From positions 1 through 64,000 of the forward strand of contig CANFGT010000009.1 of the NCBI GenBank assembly GCA_947446815.1: 64,000 nt of DNA, in the 5' to 3' direction. The position numbers and the translations under genes are program-made. Below the pieces are notes generated by a model. The model saw nothing but the letters and a program-made list of their open reading frames with translations, had not been told where the DNA came from and did not search any database. Origin of the DNA: Acidimicrobiaceae bacterium (lineage in GTDB: Bacteria; Actinomycetota; Acidimicrobiia; Acidimicrobiales; Ilumatobacteraceae). This document shows positions 45,177 to 54,730 of this stretch, piece by piece (within the stretch, counting starts at the first letter, position 1; each line of letters begins with the position of its first letter).

Positions 45177-45479
45177 GTGACGTGGACACTCATCCTTAGC
45201 CTTGCGGCATCGGCATACTTCTTGAAGTTGTTGGGCAGCGTCATCATCGGGCATTGGGTGATGCCACCGGCTTTAGAGCGGTGCCTCATGTTGATTCCTG
45301 CTGCTCTTTTGGCGGGTCTTATTGCCAAAGACACCTTTACGGTGGGGCATCAGTTTGGAGTTGACGCACGCGCTGCTGGCTTGGCGGTGGCAGTCATCGC
45401 CACATGGCGCAAGTTGCCATTTGTGGTCATCATCATCGCGGGCGTGGGCACCACCGCGCTTATTCGCTTATTCGTCTAA
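45177..45479 (+). CDS. azlD: AzlD family branched-chain amino acid exporter subunit
   Basis: A protein of 100 residues with three to four spans. The segment MPPALERCLMLIPAALLAGLIA followed by DARAAGLAVAVIATWRKLPFVVIIIAG and a final GTTALIRL is the AzlD pattern. It should pair with the AzlC protein encoded at 39347-40048. GTG 45177 is the start; no Shine-Dalgarno sequence is seen. Separation from azlC by 5.1 kb holding tetR and a surface-protein gene is unusual for this pair. Confidence 0.82.
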   Translation: MTWTLILSLAASAYFLKLLGSVIIGHWVMPPALERCLMLIPAALLAGLIAKDTFTVGHQFGVDARAAGLAVAVIATWRKLPFVVIIIAGVGTTALIRLFV

Positions 45480-45488
45480 CGAAATGGC

Positions 45489-45929
45489 TTAGGCGACTTC
45501 GACGAGCTTCTTCAGCTCTCTCAGATTGCGACGCCAGATTGCCTTCATCACTATCTGTCCGCCCACGTAAGCGCCGATAGGGCCGCCCAGCCACCAAGGG
45601 AAAGTCAGAGTCTCGGTCCACGTAAAACGCGTATGAGCTTCGTCGATGGCCTCAAGGGTGAATTCGCCCGAACCGGTAACAACGCCCGAGTGCTTCACGC
45701 CCATGACCTTGCCTGGTTCCCATGCGGTGATGGTCATCACATCAACAAGCTTGATGGGGCCAACTTTGGTATCGCAAAAGAATGTGGTGCCGGTGCCACG
45801 TGTCTGCTCTGTTTGAAAGCGAATTGCAACAGCGTCAGCCATCCAGTCGATGTGACGCTCCACAGGCTCAACAATGTCCCAGACACGTTGTACTGGTGCT
45901 GCAATGTCGATGGAAACTCGAATACTCAT
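45489..45929 (-). CDS. SRPBCC (START-like) family protein
   Basis: A protein of 146 residues. It opens MSIRVSIDIAAPVQRVWDIVEPVERHIDW in the usual pattern of polyketide cyclase/dehydrase proteins (I-x-A-P-x-x-V-W), followed by a beta sheet and the ending helix VMKAIWRRNLRELKKLVEV. Such proteins bind hydrophobic ligands in a deep pocket; the ligand is unknown. ATG 45929 lies four bases after galT ends on the same strand, so they form an operon. The longer ORF reaching 45953 overlaps galT. Confidence 0.8.
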   Translation of the reverse strand: MSIRVSIDIAAPVQRVWDIVEPVERHIDWMADAVAIRFQTEQTRGTGTTFFCDTKVGPIKLVDVMTITAWEPGKVMGVKHSGVVTGSGEFTLEAIDEAHTRFTWTETLTFPWWLGGPIGAYVGGQIVMKAIWRRNLRELKKLVEVA

Positions 45930-45933
45930 GGCA

Positions 45934-46914
45934 TCAACCGTGCGCCGCTGCATTGCGAAGTTCGGCTGCTGCAGTTTCTGGCGCCAAGATGTTGATCATC
46001 ACGCCTGTTCCGCGCTCAAAGCCTGCAGCGGTGGTCAGCTTTGGCCAGAGATGAACATGCCAGTGGTACATGCCCTCGTGGTGTGACGGGGCTGTGTGGA
46101 ACACGAGGTTGTAGGCGATGTCGCCTAGGCGCTTCACCAGGTGTGCGAGCGCATCGCGGATAGCAATACCGACAGCTGCAAGCTCGTCCTCGGTGGAGTC
46201 GGGCAGGTGGCGATGATGTGCCTTAGGCATGATGAGCAATTCGTAAGGGCTGGAGCTCCAGAACGGGCAAACCACAACTGCGTGTTCATTGTCGAGAACA
46301 AAACGCTCCGTGTGTGATTCGGCTTCTGCAGTGGTGCACACAATGCACCCACCTTTGAAGCGTTCAAACGCACGTTCTTCTTCAAGAATTTCACCTGGCA
46401 CGAAAGGAAGACCCAAGAGTTGACCATGCGGGTGAGCAAGTGATGCGCCTGCTTCTCGACCATGGTTCACAATGGCTTGCGTGTAACGAATGTTCGGCGT
46501 GTTCTTGTGCGCCACAAAACGACTACGCAGTGTGAGCATGAGCTCGCGCATCTTGTCATCAGAGAAAGTATCGAGACGGTCGTTGTGATCAGGGGAGAAG
46601 ACGAAGACTTCGTGAGTACCGCTGGCTTCGGCCATCACGTGGACCGGGCCAAGGTTGCGCACTGCGAGTGATTCATCACCAACAAAGGCGGGGAAGCGGT
46701 TTGCAACAACACGACTTGTCCATTCGCCAGCACCATTGGTGTTTTCGAGCAGCGATGGATCAGGACGATTGAACTCGGGGCAGAACGGGCATTCGTGTTC
46801 GGGGCCGCTTTCCACCTGAGGCGCGCGCGGCGCAAAGTCGGTACTGCGATTGGCTCGATCGGGCACCACTGTGACCCATCGGCCAGTAAGAAGATTCAAA
46901 CGTAACTGGCTCAC
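45934..46914 (-). CDS. galT: galactose-1-phosphate uridylyltransferase
   Basis: A protein of 326 residues of the HIT superfamily. It swaps UMP between UDP-glucose and galactose 1-phosphate in the Leloir pathway. It shows the N-terminal RLNLLTGRWVTVVPDRANR, zinc-site Cys pairs (CPFCPEF and CIVC), and the histidine of SLAHPHGQLLG, the nucleophile triad HPH. The C-terminal half has YHWHVHLWPKL. GTG 46914 is the start with TATCCT nine bases upstream. galK and galE are not in the window. Confidence 0.9.
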   Translation of the reverse strand: MSQLRLNLLTGRWVTVVPDRANRSTDFAPRAPQVESGPEHECPFCPEFNRPDPSLLENTNGAGEWTSRVVANRFPAFVGDESLAVRNLGPVHVMAEASGTHEVFVFSPDHNDRLDTFSDDKMRELMLTLRSRFVAHKNTPNIRYTQAIVNHGREAGASLAHPHGQLLGLPFVPGEILEEERAFERFKGGCIVCTTAEAESHTERFVLDNEHAVVVCPFWSSSPYELLIMPKAHHRHLPDSTEDELAAVGIAIRDALAHLVKRLGDIAYNLVFHTAPSHHEGMYHWHVHLWPKLTTAAGFERGTGVMINILAPETAAAELRNAAAHG

Positions 46915-46972
46915 GGTGCTTTCAGGATAGGTGGCAAGTTGCCTGAAAGGGTGGAGTTCACCGTTTGTTTAG

Positions 46973-47749
46973 TTATTGAGCCCGTGCATACCGACTCACA
47001 TGTCGGTCGGAGTCTTCGATGATGGGTGTACCGGCGCCATCAGCGTGACGGCTCACCAGCGTGAGACCTGCACTGTGCGCAAGGTTGTCTAATTGTGAAG
47101 GATTCACATACCGCACCGAATACGGACGCAGTCGAGTCTGTTGGCCGTCACTGAACTGCACGAATTGGCCGATGATGCGTTGAGCGGCTGCATCGTGTCG
47201 GCTGATGCTCAACACCACCTCGCCTGTTGTCATCGTGCGGATACGAATGTGATCGCTCTCGTCGGTGATGCCCGGGTTGACAACATCAACGTGAAAGTGC
47301 CCTTGTGGTGCGAGGCAACCGGCGACGAGGTGCATGCATTGTCCGATGGCCTCTGCGGTGGGCAGGTTGAAAAGCGTGTTGTACCCCACGAAGACTGCAT
47401 CGAAGGGTCCATCAGGCAGGTGCTGAGAGAAGTCCATCTGTATGAGTTCTGTCTTCGTGCCTAAGTCAACAGTGCGGGCAATGTTGAGCATTGCTGCAGA
47501 AGTGTCGACGCCGATGATGGTGTCAGTGAAGTCGGCACGCAATGTTCGGAGAGCCTTCACAAGCCGACCGGTTCCAACACCTAGCTCGAGGATTCGCGCA
47601 TTTCGTGCGGGAAGAGATGCAGCAACGGAGGCGATGAAGTCATCATCGTCAAGGGTTGCGTACCAGTCGTCATAGACATCGGCGAAGGACTCGCCATAGG
47701 TCGTTGCGTCGTAGCCAGGGATACCAAAGGGATTCTCGCCTGCTTTCAT
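46973..47749 (-). CDS. class I SAM-dependent methyltransferase
   Basis: A protein of 258 residues. The SAM-binding motif is ILELGVGTGRLVKAL, followed by IIGVDTSAAMLNIAR (acidic loop) and MDFSQHLPDGPFDAVFVGYNTLFNL (motif II region). The N-terminal YDATTYGESFADVYDDWY is typical of small-molecule methyltransferases. The substrate is unknown. ATG 47749 is chosen; the frame is open up to 47860 but that would overlap the divergent cysteine desulfurase. Confidence 0.8.
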   Translation of the reverse strand: MKAGENPFGIPGYDATTYGESFADVYDDWYATLDDDDFIASVAASLPARNARILELGVGTGRLVKALRTLRADFTDTIIGVDTSAAMLNIARTVDLGTKTELIQMDFSQHLPDGPFDAVFVGYNTLFNLPTAEAIGQCMHLVAGCLAPQGHFHVDVVNPGITDESDHIRIRTMTTGEVVLSISRHDAAAQRIIGQFVQFSDGQQTRLRPYSVRYVNPSQLDNLAHSAGLTLVSRHADGAGTPIIEDSDRHVSRYARAQ

Positions 47750-47790
47750 AGCAATAGTCCACCACGGCTGTTCGCTTGCGGGCGCATCGG

Positions 47791-47796
47791 TAGCCT
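47791..47796 (+). promoter_or_regulatory. putative -10 of the cysteine desulfurase operon
   Basis: TAGCCT lies 8 bases before ATG 47805. GAGAGG lies between, so a Shine-Dalgarno role is not excluded. Confidence 0.3.
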
Positions 47797-47804
47797 GAGA
47801 GGCA

Positions 47805-48968
47805 ATGACAACGTCGTTTGCGCCTGGTTCTGAGTATGTGTACCTCGACCATGCCGCCACGTCTCCGTTGCGCTCAGAAGCTCGTGCAGCAATGGAGCCT
47901 TTTGGCGATGTGATGTATGCGAATCCTTCGGGTTCACATCGCTTTGCACGAGAAGCTCGCCGTGCGATTGACGAAGCACGTGATCAGATCGCAGAACTCA
48001 TCGGATGTCGTCCTGGGGAAGTCGTGTTCACCAGCGGAGGAACCGAAGGTGCGAACTCCGCGGTTCTGGGAACTATTCGTCGTCATGGTGGAGTCGCAGT
48101 GTGCGCTGCCTCTGAGCACCACGCTGTACTTCATTGTGTGGAACATGTCGGTGGAGTGATTGTTCCTGTGACCGAGCAGGGACCACTGAGTCCCGAAGTA
48201 ATGCGCGAAACTCTCGCAGGGTTGTCTGACGTATCAGTCGTATCTGTGATGGCGGTGAATAACGAGACAGGTGCAATCAACGACATCGAACATATTTCGC
48301 ATGCTGTGCGTGGCCGTGCAGAGCGAGCTGTGTTGCATACCGATGCGGTGCAAGCTGCATGTTGGCTTGACCTTCGCACCATTTGGCCACACGTTGATGT
48401 ACTGACATTGTCAGCACACAAATTTGGCGGCCCCAAAGGCATGGGTGTGATGGTGGTGCGTGACGGCGTGCATTTAGAACCACTCATCCTTGGTGGCGGA
48501 CAAGAGCGTGATCGTCGCAGTGGAACTCACAATGTCGCTGGCATTGTTGGCACGGCTGCAGCTCTCGCGCTGACTGATGCACATCGTGAATCCGAGGTGC
48601 AGCGGTTGGGCGCATTGCGAGATGATTTAATTTCTGGTCTCACGACTCGTATCGCGTGTGCAGTGCCAACATTGCAGCCTGGTATCGGCGTTGCTGGCAT
48701 CGCTCATGTCTGTCTAGATGGGCTTGAAAGCGAATCGGTGTTGTATCTGTTGGATACGGCGAATGTTTGTGTGTCGGCTGCGTCGGCATGTGCAAGTGGC
48801 GCAATGGAACCATCGCATGTTCTTGCTGCAATGAATTTTCCTCGTTCTCGCATTAACGGCTCTCTGCGTTTCAGTTTGGGTCACACGACGACACGGGACG
48901 ACGTTGCAAAGGCAATCGAGGCAACGGTGGCAGCAGCAGATCGATTGATGGCGGTAACAAAGAAATGA
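47805..48968 (+). CDS. cysteine desulfurase
   Basis: A PLP enzyme of 387 residues in the NifS/IscS family that takes sulfur from cysteine. Motifs: YLDHAATSPLRSEA at the start, TSGGTEGANSAV, ASEHHAVL, the PLP lysine in LTLSAHKFGGPKGMG, and the persulfide-forming Cys in VSAASACASGAMEPSH. The gene overlaps mnmA by ATGA, so it most likely supplies sulfur for tRNA 2-thiouridine. Mycobacteria have the same order (iscS then trmU). Confidence 0.93.
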   Translation: MTTSFAPGSEYVYLDHAATSPLRSEARAAMEPFGDVMYANPSGSHRFAREARRAIDEARDQIAELIGCRPGEVVFTSGGTEGANSAVLGTIRRHGGVAVCAASEHHAVLHCVEHVGGVIVPVTEQGPLSPEVMRETLAGLSDVSVVSVMAVNNETGAINDIEHISHAVRGRAERAVLHTDAVQAACWLDLRTIWPHVDVLTLSAHKFGGPKGMGVMVVRDGVHLEPLILGGGQERDRRSGTHNVAGIVGTAAALALTDAHRESEVQRLGALRDDLISGLTTRIACAVPTLQPGIGVAGIAHVCLDGLESESVLYLLDTANVCVSAASACASGAMEPSHVLAAMNFPRSRINGSLRFSLGHTTTRDDVAKAIEATVAAADRLMAVTKK

Positions 48969-50026
48969 AAGTTCTTCTTGCGATGTCCGGTGGTGTTGAC
49001 TCCTCCGTGGCAGCACTTGTTCTCCGTAACCAAGGACATGACGTTGTTGGCGTCACCATGCGTTTGTGGGGTGGCGAAAGCGATACCGGTTGTTGCTCGG
49101 TTTCCGATGTGGACGATGCACGACGCGTTGCTCAACAGTTGGGTATTGACCACTTGGTGTTCAACTTCTCTGAGGAGTTCAACGAGCATGTGGTGGACCC
49201 GTATGTTGCTTCGCATGTTGAAGGCACCACGCCGAATCCGTGTATTGAATGCAATCGCCATCTGAAATTTGATCGCCTCATTGAGCGTGGTCGTGCTTTG
49301 GGCTTTGACGCCGTTGCAACTGGCCATCATGCGCGCATTGCGGATGAGAACGGTGTGTTGCGCGTCGGTCGTGGCGCTGATGCACTCAAAGACCAGAGCT
49401 ATGTGGTGCACATGCTGTCGGGCGAAGATCTCGCATACATGATGTTCCCTGTCGGGTACATGCAAAAGAGTGAAGTGCGTCAATTGGGTGTGGACTTTGG
49501 TTTGCGAACCGCAACAAAGCCCGACAGTCAAGATGTCTGCTTTATTGGCAGCACAATTGGACGCGCTGGCTTCCTTGAGCCTCGCTTGACTTTTAACGCA
49601 GCTGAAGTTGTTGATGAAGCGGGCGCCAAGGTGGGTGAAGTATCGGCCGTTGAACTTGTGACTCTGGGTCAGCGTCGCGGACTTGGTTTAGGCGGTGGGG
49701 ACAAGCGGTATGTAGTGGCAGTGGATGTCCCGGCACGACGCGTGACGGTGGGCGACGAAGCAAGTTTGTTTGTGGAATCAGAAATGCTCACGGGCATGGT
49801 CTGGCCGCACACGCATGATGAATCGCTTGTTCTCAACACCGAAGTTCTTGTGCAGGGAAGTGCGCACGGCGAACGTTCTGCTGCACGTATTGAGAAAACT
49901 GATGCCGGATACCGCATGGTGTGGGCACGACCAAATCGCCGAATTGCTCCTGGACAAACTGTGGTGTTTTACGACGCTGCCGATGCAGTTGTTCTTGGCG
50001 GCGGCATCGTTACCGCATCTGCGTAG
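48965..50026 (+). CDS. mnmA: tRNA-uridine 2-sulfurtransferase
   Basis: A protein of 353 residues that makes 2-thiouridine at position 34 of Lys, Glu and Gln tRNAs. PP-loop MSGGVDSSVAA at the N-terminus, TPNPCIECNRHLKF with one catalytic Cys, and the second in SQDVCFIG. A C-terminal beta-barrel follows. It is coupled to the cysteine desulfurase gene. Length is normal. Confidence 0.95.
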   Translation: MKVLLAMSGGVDSSVAALVLRNQGHDVVGVTMRLWGGESDTGCCSVSDVDDARRVAQQLGIDHLVFNFSEEFNEHVVDPYVASHVEGTTPNPCIECNRHLKFDRLIERGRALGFDAVATGHHARIADENGVLRVGRGADALKDQSYVVHMLSGEDLAYMMFPVGYMQKSEVRQLGVDFGLRTATKPDSQDVCFIGSTIGRAGFLEPRLTFNAAEVVDEAGAKVGEVSAVELVTLGQRRGLGLGGGDKRYVVAVDVPARRVTVGDEASLFVESEMLTGMVWPHTHDESLVLNTEVLVQGSAHGERSAARIEKTDAGYRMVWARPNRRIAPGQTVVFYDAADAVVLGGGIVTASA

Positions 50027-50041
50027 TAACGATCGGTGCTT

Positions 50042-50890
50042 TTACCGAGTTGCTGCAAGTGCAATGGCAACCCGTCGCGGCGCAAAGCTAAAGGCTTTCA
50101 CGTGCAGAGCTTCGGTGGTGCCAAGTGACTTTGCAGTGATCTTCGACAAAACCACTTTGTCTGCTTCGTTGAGATACACCGCAAGCCGTGGGCCCATGAT
50201 GCCCCCCGAGAAGTCGGCAGTTTCGCCTGCCTCATTCACTTCCGTGATGGAGACAATTTTGCTCCGCATACACATGATTGTTTCAAACAGCACAAGGTGA
50301 TCATGAATGACAATGCCTGCAGGCACGATGACGAGCCAACGACGCGAGAGGCGATGCAATCTTTTGGGAACGGTACGAACGAGTAGTGCACCGATGATGA
50401 GAAGCAAAACACCAACGACATAGTTTTTTGCAGCAGTGAGCAATGTTCCGCCGACGAGCGACCCTGTGAGAAGCGCCCATGCAACGACCGTTGGCGCCCA
50501 ATAGGGAACCGGTGTGCGCAATGCGAATCGCGATTCTTCGCCGTAGGCACTTCCTTGCACCATCACATCAGCAAAGAGAGCAGACCACGAGATGATGAGC
50601 GCAGCTACGGCGCCAAAGATGCCTGCCGGTGATGCAGACGCGAATGCACACACAGCAACAAGGGGAGTGATGCATTTAATGGCTGTGAGTGACAGTGGTG
50701 ACGGGACAAGGATTGCGATGGCGACTGCAAGAAAACTGCTCCAGCCCCATGCAAGAAGCACCGAACCCACTGCACTCGAATGTGTGTGTGCCAGAGATTG
50801 CCATGGAGATGCAACACCAAGGACAACCCATGCAGCCAAGGTGCTGGCGATGATGGTGGTCGCGGGACTGACCATTGGTCGTTGAGGCAT
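50042..50890 (-). CDS. multi-span membrane protein, function unknown
   Basis: A protein of 282 residues. The N-terminal 170 residues hold about six hydrophobic segments (TIIASTLAAWVVLGVA, VLLAWGWSSFLAVAIAILV, GIFGAVAALIISWSALFADV, NYVVGVLLLIIGALLV among them). A soluble C-terminal part of about 100 residues follows with beta strands (RRWLVIVPAGIVIHDHLVLFETIMCMR). This domain order is known in several uncharacterised actinobacterial proteins, but I cannot name a function. ATG 50890 is the chosen start; 50926 and 50875 are possible. It is divergent from the MetE-like gene. Confidence 0.65.
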   Translation of the reverse strand: MPQRPMVSPATTIIASTLAAWVVLGVASPWQSLAHTHSSAVGSVLLAWGWSSFLAVAIAILVPSPLSLTAIKCITPLVAVCAFASASPAGIFGAVAALIISWSALFADVMVQGSAYGEESRFALRTPVPYWAPTVVAWALLTGSLVGGTLLTAAKNYVVGVLLLIIGALLVRTVPKRLHRLSRRWLVIVPAGIVIHDHLVLFETIMCMRSKIVSITEVNEAGETADFSGGIMGPRLAVYLNEADKVVLSKITAKSLGTTEALHVKAFSFAPRRVAIALAATR

Positions 50891-51013
50891 TTCTCTAGCC
50901 TGCCTCAAATCGGGACAATTGGGCACATTCCCCGCCTCGTAGCGGTTGGCCTCGTGCTGCTACCAATGGGTAGAGGAATTCGCCATCAGGCCCCAGAAAC
51001 GAGAGGAGGCGCC

Positions 51014-52054
51014 ATGGAAAACACAGACACACAAGACCAGCCAGGCGCCACTTTTGGCGTGGGCAGCCTGCCTCATCGCAGTATGAATGAGGCTCTCAAC
51101 TTTGTCTGGAATTCGACCGACATCCCCACGATTCCGTCGTTGCCGCGTCTGTCGCCGGCTGAGGGAATGATTGCGCAGGCACTCGTTGGTATCGAAGGTG
51201 TTTCTGTTGGCCAGTACGGCGGCATCAGTGTTGACGTCGCGCATCTTGATATCGACCAATTCATCACAACGGATCTCACCGCAGACTCGTATGGGGCCTT
51301 CAAAGAATTCCTCGACACGTTTGCCGAACGCAATGTGCGTGGAGTGGCATCCGTGAAGTGGCAATTTGTTGGCCCCGTGACTTTGGGTGTTGCTTTGATT
51401 CGTCTTGGGCTGGAGCCCTCTATCGCTTTTCCTCTCGCGTTGCAGGCCGTACGGTCACATGTTCTGGCACTGGAACAAGAAGTGACTCGTGTATGTGGCG
51501 ACGTCACGCAAATCATCGTGTTGGATGAGCCGTCGCTCGCCGAGGCACTAGAGCCTGGTTACGTCGTTGGAATCGAATTTCTCATTGATCTGATCTCGGG
51601 TGCTCTTGCTGCAGTGGAACCGGGCAATATCAGCGGTCTTCACTGCTGTGCACGTACTGACTGGGGCGCAATGTTGGCGACAGGTGCAAACATCATCTCT
51701 GTTCCTGTTCCGCAGCCTTCAAATGAAGAAGACATGGCAGAGATGCTGGTCGCCGCAAGTCGTATTTCAGACCACTTGACATACGGGGGCCACATTGCAT
51801 GGGGTGCGGTACGTACCGATGGACCCATCTCCACTAACGCTGAGCGTTCGTGGAAGACGCTGATGGAAACAATGTGTGCCTTGGTGAATGCAGGTGTCGA
51901 TCCCGACCTTCTGCGTCGTCGCAGTTACGTGACGCCAACGTGTGGATTAGGTGCGCATTCTGATGGCATTGCTGAGCGTGTTTTCATCCACGCAATGAAG
52001 CTGAGTGAAAAAGTGGCCGATGAAGCCACAACATCGCGACTCTCGCTGAGTTAA
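51014..52054 (+). CDS. MetE C-terminal-like (cobalamin-independent methionine synthase family) protein
   Basis: A protein of 346 residues with only the barrel of the MetE/UROD superfamily. It contains VGSLPHRSMNEAL, the substrate-side DEPSLAEAL and zinc-ligand candidates: His and Cys in GLHCCARTDW and Cys in VTPTCGLGAH. Full MetE is about 750 residues, so this is a half-length relative that may act on a different methyl donor. Mycobacterium tuberculosis carries a comparable gene (Rv3015c) beside ligA, as here. ATG 51014 has GAGAGGAGG upstream; the in-frame ORF starting at 50780 is longer but overlaps the divergent gene. Confidence 0.82.
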   Translation: MENTDTQDQPGATFGVGSLPHRSMNEALNFVWNSTDIPTIPSLPRLSPAEGMIAQALVGIEGVSVGQYGGISVDVAHLDIDQFITTDLTADSYGAFKEFLDTFAERNVRGVASVKWQFVGPVTLGVALIRLGLEPSIAFPLALQAVRSHVLALEQEVTRVCGDVTQIIVLDEPSLAEALEPGYVVGIEFLIDLISGALAAVEPGNISGLHCCARTDWGAMLATGANIISVPVPQPSNEEDMAEMLVAASRISDHLTYGGHIAWGAVRTDGPISTNAERSWKTLMETMCALVNAGVDPDLLRRRSYVTPTCGLGAHSDGIAERVFIHAMKLSEKVADEATTSRLSLS

Positions 52055-52083
52055 CAACGAGCGACTTCGCGTTACCCCTTGAG

Positions 52084-52089
52084 TAGTTT
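52084..52089 (+). promoter_or_regulatory. putative -10 of a leaderless ligA promoter
   Basis: TAGTTT lies 7 bases before the ligA ATG. Confidence 0.35.
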
Positions 52090-52093
52090 GTAG

Positions 52094-54168
<2,075 letters not shown>

Positions 54169-54175
<7 letters not shown>

Positions 54176-54642
54176 GCTTCGAACTCCCACGTGAACGATT
54201 GCGCCTTCGCGCGACCGTCAGTCATCTTCCAGTAGATAACGGTGGCCTTGTGCTTGCCCTGACCGAAGACTTCGATAGGTGCACCTGACTGTGGCGTGAA
54301 ACTGATGATGTAGTTGCCCGGGTCAAAGATGGCAGTGGGTGGAAGATCGATTTGAGCGCCCGGCTGCACGTTGCCTTTCGATAATTGATCAAGGCGAGTG
54401 GTCTCGAGAGCGAACCCATCGACCACCAAGCTGGCTTCATAACCTGCGACGAAGTCGACAGAGATCTGAGCTTGCTGCACCACCTGGTCGCCAGGGCCAG
54501 GGCTCATCTCTTCGATGACGGCGGGAATCTTCTGGGCGGCACGGCCCGTACTTCCGGACTGAAGGCCCATCACGACGAGGACCAGCCCAAGGGCAACTCC
54601 GGCGCTCACAAAGAGGATTTGCTTGTCAATTGGGCGTTTCAC
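54169..54642 (-). CDS. membrane-anchored extracytoplasmic protein, unknown
   Basis: A protein of 157 residues. A basic start (MKRPIDKQ) and one hydrophobic segment (ILFVSAGVALGLVLVVMGL) form a signal anchor. The outer part is beta-rich, with alternating strands such as ISVDFVAGYEASLVVDG and GNYIISFTPQSGAPIE, resembling an Ig-like fold. GTG 54642 is the start. No family is recognised. It is divergent from the PASTA pseudokinase gene by about 70 bases. Confidence 0.6.
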
Positions 54643-54696
54643 AGGCTCATTCTGGCTGATTTTGAGCCTCGATACACCTCATGGGGCCACAGACGC

Positions 54697-54702
54697 TAGG
54701 TT
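54697..54702 (+). promoter_or_regulatory. putative -10 of the PASTA pseudokinase promoter
   Basis: TAGGTT lies 10 bases before ATG 54713 and 28 before ATG 54731. A start of transcription near 54709 would give the second ATG a leader of about 22 bases with GAGGGA as ribosome site. Confidence 0.4.
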
Positions 54703-54730
54703 CTTTTGGGTCATGAGGGACCCAGAGAAC

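Noticed and set aside
40048-45177. Search for insertion-sequence or integrase remnants around the tetR-surface protein cassette
   Set aside because: No transposase-like frame, terminal inverted repeat or direct target duplication was visible, so a mobile-element label is not supported.
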